A stretch of 64,000 bases of DNA from Enoplolaimus lenunculus. Lineage: Eukaryota > Nematoda > Enoplea > Enoplida > Thoracostomopsidae. The notes beneath the pieces are model-generated. The model ran no database searches and was not told where the DNA came from. It was given only the letters and a program-made list of their open reading frames with translations. The stretch is from contig JASANG010000373.1 of the NCBI GenBank assembly GCA_030248215.1, forward strand, positions 248,001 through 312,000, given 5' to 3'. The position numbers and the translations under genes were made by a program. This document shows, in pieces, positions 58,901-64,000 of the stretch. Position 1 is the stretch's first letter, and each line of letters starts with the position of its first letter.

Positions 58901-60483
58901 TGGCCATTGCTGTTATTATGTTTTGTTTATTTTAGACCGGTAATTATCCTACCGGTTCAAAGTTAAACGACCAAAAGAAGCTGCTCCCTAACATATCGTC
59001 TGACAGGCTTGGTGGCTCAGTGCAGGTGCGTTTGCATAATTTTTTCTGTGGTTTTTTTCTTTATTGGTTCTAGCGCCATGTTGAAAAATTTTAGTTCCGA
59101 TCTTTCACATTTGATAATTAAAATTGTTCCATGCCTGAATAATTTTAGCTGGAATAGCTTTCAAATTATGTATGCAGTATGTATTGAATTAGCAAATAAT
59201 CAACAAACTGTTATAGACAAAAATGTGCAAGTGCTGATTTAATAGTAAAACAACACTCTTGTACACTTCATCCCGCATTTAAGATTAAGACAAAGGCTCA
59301 GGCTTAGATAAAGCCTCAGGTTTCTTAGGTAAACCTATTCTGGTATGTAATCCTGAGCCAAAACCTTAGTCTACGGTATGGGGTGTACAAGAGCCAAAAC
59401 AACAACTATCAACCAGTAAGTTTCTTGTCTTGAGCTGAAGTGAATGTTTCAGGTAATGAATTCACAAGCTGGTGAAGTATTGGACGATGGAGGCATTAAG
59501 TCGCAACAACCAATTAATTCGCAACCACCCGAGGATGATTTGGTCTCTGAAACAAAGTAAGTTTGTATTTCACACTGTATATATCATTGCACTTGGTTAC
59601 ATATAACATAAAACTATATAATAGTTTAACAGCAGGGTGCAACCGGAATTACAATTTACCGGAACCGGAACCGGAATTTGAAAATTTTACCGGAACCGGA
59701 ACCGGAACCGGAAAATGAAAAATGCATTTCACCAAAAATTTCATTTTAATCTTATTTTTTGCTCTATTATTTGTGAAATAACCTTAGTCGAACATAGGTA
59801 TTTATTTTATTTGTTGTATTTTAGATTTTCATCATCGACTGAAGTGAAATCCACCATCAATGGCTTATATTCGGAGTACAAGTGGCTGTCAAAAGAGATT
59901 CTTAAAAATTAGCAAAGTTAAGAAAACGGCCAAATTATAATACCGGAATTTTTAAATCCGGTAAAAATTTACCGGAACCGGAAGGTGAAAAATTGCCGGA
60001 ACCGGAACCGGAACCGGAATTCCGGTTGCACCCTGTTTAACAGATATGGTCATGTATAGCTAAAGGCCGTACTGTAACACGAGAACGTGCCTATTCCTAA
60101 GCATAAGCCTAGGCAAAAAAGCCCACCAGAGCTTAAGCTTGCTGTATGTATTGCAGTCCCGCGGAAAAACGGTTTGCCCATCAGTTGTATACATCACCGA
60201 AAGATATACACAGAAACTGGACTTGTTAAGTGCTGTCTTGCTAACAGCCATCTTTATTTAGAAATACTAAGTGACAAATACCCATTGCGCGCGGTATGAA
60301 AATTGTACTCAATTTAGATAATGCGCCAAAATATGAACTTTTTTGGTTTTAGCCGTCTCACGATAGTTGTGATTAATTCTAATTCGGATTATGTTTTAGC
60401 TAAATCTGACTTGTTTCAGGTGTTTCTGTTTTAAACGAAAGAAACGAAAGGCACAGCAGCATCGTGAGGAACCGGTCAAATAA
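52929..60483 (+). CDS. CSNK1G: Casein kinase 1 gamma, 11 coding exons, 463 aa
   Basis: Coding exons: 52929-53160, 53720-53760, 54257-54326, 55170-55318, 55875-56109, 56754-56924, 57314-57468, 58216-58296, 58936-59025, 59453-59556, 60420-60483. All phases match and all introns are GT-AG. A Gly/Ser-rich N-terminus precedes [22 protein letters not shown] (glycine loop). Catalytic lysine K90 is in [20 protein letters not shown] and [11 protein letters not shown] are CK1 signatures, catalytic D180 is in YRDVKPENF, and D203 in [30 protein letters not shown] replaces the usual APE region, as in CK1. The C-terminus, [11 protein letters not shown], matches the palmitoylated cysteine plus basic tail of CK1 gamma, which places the kinase at the plasma membrane, where it phosphorylates LRP6/Wnt and trafficking targets. 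The lobe after [19 protein letters not shown] diverges from vertebrates ([21 protein letters not shown]), and the linker 352-442 is lineage-specific. The donor of exon 3 (GTTGGT) is weak. The length is like human CSNK1G (about 415-450 aa). Confidence 0.96.
53799..53812 (+). repeat. Poly(G) run in kinase intron 2
   Basis: An uninterrupted run of about 13 G, a likely length-variable tract and possible assembly weak point. Confidence 0.85.
53885..53960 (-). pseudogene. tRNA-like relic in kinase intron 2
   Basis: On the minus strand, GCTGCATAGCTCAGTGGTTC is a good A-box and D-arm match, and GTCGTGAGTTGATTTC resembles a B box with one base lost. Acceptor and anticodon stems do not pair, so it is a relic or part of a tRNA-derived repeat. 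Confidence 0.4.
54433..54815. mobile_element. CAGGGTGCAACCGGAA hAT-like MITE, in kinase intron 3
   Basis: Begins CAGGGTGCAACCGGAATTCT and ends TTCGGCTTCGCATCCAG, a diverged complement. Flanks GCCAAAGT and GCCAAAGG are an 8-bp duplication with one mismatch. GATTCCGGTATAATTC-type words lie inside. Confidence 0.68.
54804..54853 (+). repeat. 24-bp tandem duplication
   Basis: CTTCGCATCCAGGCCAAAGG plus GAACAAA occurs twice directly in tandem, overlapping the end of the MITE at 54433. It is probably a local duplication after insertion. Confidence 0.75.
57515..57580. mobile_element. ACAACTCGTCGCC-type MITE fragment, in kinase intron 7
   Basis: CCTAAGCCTAAGCATAAGCA is followed by ACTACAAGTTGTGGGCGTCG and AATTGTCGTG. 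Only the right end is recognisable. Confidence 0.55.
59255..59395. mobile_element. GGCTCTTGTACAC MITE, in kinase intron 9, perfect target duplication
   Basis: 141 bp, ACTCTTGTACACTTCATCCC to ATGGGGTGTACAAGAGCC. AAAACAAC flanks both sides (59247-59254 and 59396-59403). The interior has GGCTCAGGCTTAG and CTTAGGTAAACC words. Confidence 0.85.
59633..60035. mobile_element. CAGGGTGCAACCGGAA hAT-like MITE, in kinase intron 10, perfect target duplication
   Basis: 403 bp, CAGGGTGCAACCGGAATT to AATTCCGGTTGCACCCTG. TTTAACAG flanks both sides (59625-59632 and 60036-60043). Both arms carry CCGGAA hexamer runs near the ends. Confidence 0.95.
60065..60195. mobile_element. GGCCAATGTAAAG-like MITE, decayed
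   Basis: AGGCCGTACTGTAACACGAG, TATTCCTAAGCATAAGCC, then AGAGCTTAAGCTTGC and TGCAGTCCCGCGG. Only the inner family blocks are clear. It lies in kinase intron 10, just after the MITE at 59633. Confidence 0.55.
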
Positions 60484-61125
60484 TAGCGTAAAAGTAAACT
60501 TTTTTGTACTTTACGACAAAACGTTGGTTGCTCTGTTCACTTTACTGGTACACATGAAATATGCTTTATATGGGCGCACAGTTCTAAATCGTTGAATAAC
60601 GTCGTCATGAATAATGCATAATTGATTCAAGCTAAAGTTGTTATGTTTGTTGCAAATTAATATGTATATTTTCAGAAGAGCACTCAAAAGCGTTGTACAT
60701 ATAGCAGCAAGGTTATAATATTTTTTACAAAGTTCATCGATAAATCGGTCCATATAAATTATAGTGGCATGCCAGTTGGAAGACAAGATACCGGTCGACT
60801 TAGAAACTGGGAAACGTAGGCTTTCGGTTTGTTTGGATTAGGCTTAATATGTTTAGACGTTTGCTTTGGTTTATACTATAGTTTAAACTTAGGCTAAAGA
60901 AAAATTTTGTGATTTGTTGAGCGACTAATACTTTACTGTGGTGAAGCTTTGAACACAAGGTAGGACTTATTGTAATAGCATCCGCTGATACAAGTTAGCT
61001 TATTTTTTTGTGCATAAGGGTGCAGTCATGATTTTTAAGAGGTCTGCGCTCTTATCATCTCTAAGTGGTGTTCGGCAGTAATTGTTTAAAATGTGCATAG
61101 GTATTTAATATCAGATGAGGTTTTG

Positions 61126-61290
61126 TATTTTGTACACTTTCCCCACCACAATGTTAGATTTTTAGGTTCATACTAAGGTTTAGGTTTGGACATAGGTTTA
61201 GGATAAGTTTTACCTTAGCCTTTGTCTACGTGAGGCTAATCCTAAGCAAGCATTAGCTTCAACTTCAAATGTGGGGGAAATGTATCCAAG
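61126..61290. mobile_element. GGCTCTTGTACAC MITE, copy 3
   Basis: TTGTACACTTTCCCCACCAC faces GTGGGGGAAATGTATCCA. The interior has GGTTTAGG and CCTAAGC words. Confidence 0.75.
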
Positions 61291-61605
61291 CCGAACTTTC
61301 TATTAGTATATTTGCTAAATGATTGTACTTGCGTGTGTGAAAAGAACGTTAATGGTATTTTTTTACATTTGAAATGTTGATTGACTATAGTTTGGTGTGT
61401 GTCCCGACACAGCCAAAAATATTTTGCATGCTATTGCCTGTGTTCTGTGTAAAGATTCATCCGCATTAATCGCAATATATTTGGCGGTTTCTTGAGATGC
61501 CGATGTTATATTACAGGAATGTTTTTTGTGCACACATTTGAGGATATGGGCATGCGTACATTTATAAATTATATCTGTGCGATATGCTGAAACTTCCACC
61601 ACATT

Positions 61606-61746
61606 TAAGGTTAAGTCTTACGCCCATTGTTGCACTTAGGTACACGCTTTACGCAAAATCTTGGGCGCCAGCTTAGGCTTTGGTAAGCCTTTTCCTGACC
61701 CTAAACCTAAGCCTAAGCTTGTAGGGAGAACGTGTGTAAGAGCATT
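61606..61746. mobile_element. GGCTCTTGTACAC MITE, copy 4, partial
   Basis: CCTAAACCTAAGCCTAAGCT is followed by AGGGAGAACGTGTGTAAGAG. The left end is diverged (CCACCACATTTAAGG). Confidence 0.55.
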
Positions 61747-62191
61747 GTCGGCTGATGATAGTTGCTATTTCAAGTTCTGATGTTACAGTTCTTCGTACTA
61801 TTTGATTTATATATATAAATATATTAAGGAACTCTATAGGATTTAAAGGTCTCGTTGTGTTGTATTTTCTGATCTGCGTACGTATTAGTTTTTTCATTGT
61901 TATATGCTCACTTGCCGATATTATATGAAATGTTTACATTCTATAAACCATGTGTATTGCTAAGGATGCAGCATTGTACTTGTATTTTACATTAATTTCA
62001 GACCGTTTCCGCATGGTCAGTGCTAAATAGAAACCATATAAATATGTATTTTTTAAAGTTTTGATTACATTGCTATAAGCAGATGCAAAATTTCGGCATC
62101 AGTAAACCAGTTATTGCAACATCCTGTCGATCTTAATATGACGCAACAGAAAAATTATTTTAATTTTAATTGGGTACGTATATGTCGTAGA

Positions 62192-62412
62192 CCAATCTGC
62201 TATTCAGGCCAATTACCAATTGGCCTAGGTTAAACTGCTATAGATAGATGTAGCAAACAACAGTGATGTAAAACCAAGGTTGATTGGTTAACGATGTGGC
62301 GTGTGGCTAAATAGATAAATCTGATTGGTTGCAGTTTAACGTAGAACAAACTGCTATAACATAAAATAGCAGATTGGAATAAAGTAATTGGCGTGAATAG
62401 CAGATTGGCATA
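62192..62412. mobile_element. GCTATTCAGGCCAATTACC MITE, copy 2
   Basis: CCAATCTGCTATTCAGGCCA to GCGTGAATAGCAGATTGG, about 220 bp. Interior as in the copy at 45411. Confidence 0.82.
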
Positions 62413-63203
62413 CGGCATATATATAACTTTAAAGCTCTCTTTGTATCATGGTGTGTACGTTGCACTAATGTGAATGAAATAGTGTTTATTTCAACGTCTA
62501 TATATGAAATTAATGAATACGAAGCCGTTATTTTATGGTCATACAGATTTGCTTGCTTTAGTCCATCTAACTTTTAATAGTTAGGGTAGTCTCGTTTTTT
62601 GCTATGGAACAATAAATTAATGATTTTAAAAAGGGGTAAAATTTAAACAAGTTCCTAGGTTAATTTTTGCTAATGCAGGGTCTATTCAATTATCCGGGCA
62701 GTTTGATATTTTGGCTTGTTCAGATAAGTGAAAGTACGGGGCAACCGAAAGATCGCTAAAATTCGTCTAAGAGCAGATAAGTATACATACCTCTGCGAGC
62801 ATTATGCGTTCGTTTCTCTGGCTGCAGGACGAATATCTGACGCATGAGTAGGCACGCAACCGCTTTCACATCCATCAAAATATCATATTAGTTTTGTTGA
62901 ATACAAATTTGTTTTCAGCTAATTTTTAACTTTTGTCTGGTTGTCAGGAGCCGGATCGCTGAAAATCCGGGTAAATAAATTCCGTAAACTAAATAGAGGC
63001 ATTGTAATAGAACTTTAGTCAGTTGTTTTTCTTGGGATTTTTTCGACGGTTTGTGTGTGTAGTCACAATTAGTGTCGAATTTAGCGCATTGCGGTATCTT
63101 TTTTAGATAAATGTTCCCTAAGAAAACAGTAGTAATTAACTTCGTTGCGTTTGCTCATAAAATATTATCGGTTGTCTAACCAGTAGTGTGTACCAGCCAA
63201 ATG

Positions 63204-63293
63204 CCTCAGTCTATGCAAAAATGTAGTCTAGAATCTAAGCCTACTCTTTCACACCCTCCAGAATCGTGGACGGCCTTAAAAGTAATATGGACC
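63204..63293. mobile_element. GGCCCATGTTAC MITE, right-end fragment
   Basis: GTAGTCTAGAATCTAAGCCT, ACTCTTTCACACCC and ACGGCCTTAAAAGTAATATGG match the right end of the group. The left end is missing. Confidence 0.65.
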
Positions 63294-63518
63294 ACTACGG
63301 GCATCAATTCCAATGCCCGTGAGTGGTACGTTTGTGTTTTTAGTTTTTTTATTATTTTTACGCAAAGTTACTTGTAATTCAAATCGGGGATGTTGAAACT
63401 TTATGAACATTTGCTTCTTAAGCGTATCGTAGTATTTAACTTTTCCTCATATAAAAGTCTATGTCCTTTTATTACTGCTTCAAAATGCAATAAATTTACT
63501 AATTTTGGCTTTAATTTT

Positions 63519-63716
63519 GGTCCAGTGTCGCTTTCAGGGGCGTTCCGTTTATCTGCGGGACTCTAATAGAGTAAGCTCAAGCTTTAGAGTAAGTTTTTGG
63601 TTTTGCTTAATCTTTAGGCCTAGGTTTAGATGTAGGCCTATCGTTACGCTGAACATTATGCATCGGCTTAGGAATATGCTAATACCACTGTAACGCCTCT
63701 GAGAGTAACATAGGCC
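63519..63716. mobile_element. GGCC-ended TTAGGC-like MITE
   Basis: GGTCCAGTGTCGCTTTCAGG to CTGAGAGTAACATAGGCC. The interior has TCTTTAGGCCTAGG and TCGGCTTAGG. Confidence 0.75.
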
Positions 63717-63755
63717 GGTATTTTTGTACTCTTGCGACACTAAGTTAAAGATATT

Positions 63756-63899
63756 GGCCAATGTTACTTTTCGGGCGTCAACAGTAGATTAAGCGTATTC
63801 CTAAGCCTAACCCTAAGCAAAGAAACGCAGTCTAGAATCAAAGCGTACTCTTTTACAGACCCACCATGAAACCGGGACGGGTTAAAAGTAATATGGGCC
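63756..63899. mobile_element. TTAGGC-bearing hAT-like MITE (GGCCCATGTTAC group)
   Basis: GGCCAATGTTACTTTTCGGG to GTTAAAAGTAATATGGGCC. The interior is CCTAAGCCTAACCCTAAGC, then AGTCTAGAATCAAAGC. Confidence 0.85.
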
Positions 63900-63962
63900 A
63901 CTGTTTGCGATAGTTGAAATCGTTAAATCATAAATAGCCGTGTATTTTTTGATAAACATTTC

Positions 63963-64000
63963 GGCCCATGTTACTTTAAGGGGCGTCCAGGTTTCTAGTG
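63963..64000. mobile_element. GGCCCATGTTAC MITE cut by the window end
   Basis: GGCCCATGTTACTTTAAGGG and the next bases match the reverse-orientation left end. The rest lies outside the window. Confidence 0.85.

Larger units (their letters stand above)
60484..64000. other. 3' flank of the kinase gene, MITE-rich
   Basis: No further gene is supported after the kinase stop, and no AATAAA was seen close to it. Loose TTAGGC words without paired ends occur at 60826-60915. The remaining repeats are listed individually. Confidence 0.45.

Noticed and set aside
1-64000. Retrovirus-like, Polinton or LINE coding regions
   Set aside because: No reverse transcriptase, integrase, capsid or polymerase motif was seen in any frame on either strand.

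Overview
The window looks like nuclear DNA of a repeat-rich nematode. It holds a cuticle-type collagen with the nematode N-terminal domain, a multi-exon casein kinase 1 gamma gene, and dozens of short tracts of TTAGGC, the nematode telomere hexamer, inside dispersed elements. The exact species cannot be read from the sequence. A mermithid-like or other clade I nematode is a guess from the large introns and heavy MITE load.

Layout. 1-3099 is AT-rich flank with one TA-type MITE. 3100-5430 is an intronless gene for an SCP/CTDSP-family phosphatase with a very long N-terminal region. 5.5-15 kb is a field of MITEs. 15.06-15.83 kb is a C-rich graded minisatellite directly upstream of a five-exon cuticle collagen gene (15928-19749, 268 aa). 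20-32 kb is again repeats. 32111-32449 is a small unrecognised single-exon gene for a predicted membrane or secreted protein of 112 aa. 32.5-52.8 kb is repeats: a tRNA-like SINE in two copies, nested hAT-like elements, a 25-bp satellite of 1.7 kb (46.16-47.83 kb), a 21-bp satellite (48.34-48.87 kb) and a 1.1-kb foldback element. 52929-60483 is a complete casein kinase 1 gamma gene of 11 coding exons (463 aa). The last 3.5 kb is MITEs.

The three recognised genes have no obvious joint pathway. The phosphatase and the kinase are conserved signalling enzymes, both predicted to be anchored to membranes by lipid (a CC motif and a CFCF plus basic tail). The collagen is an extracellular structural protein. 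All lie on the + strand but are 10-30 kb apart, so nothing suggests an operon.

The most unusual signal is the mobile-element landscape. At least four groups of short inverted-repeat elements with different ends (GGCCCATGTTAC, GGCCCATGTATAG, GGCCAATGTAAAG, GGCTCTTGTACAC) carry internal runs of TTAGGC, and a fifth (ACAACTCGTCGCC) carries looser tracts. Many copies are bounded by readable 8-bp target duplications, pointing to hAT-type mobilisation. A second hAT-like family (CAGGGTGCAACCGGAA) appears to have seeded the 25-bp satellite. Every intron of the collagen gene carries one copy of the same 210-230 bp palindromic MITE. No retrovirus-like or other protein-coding transposon was recognised.
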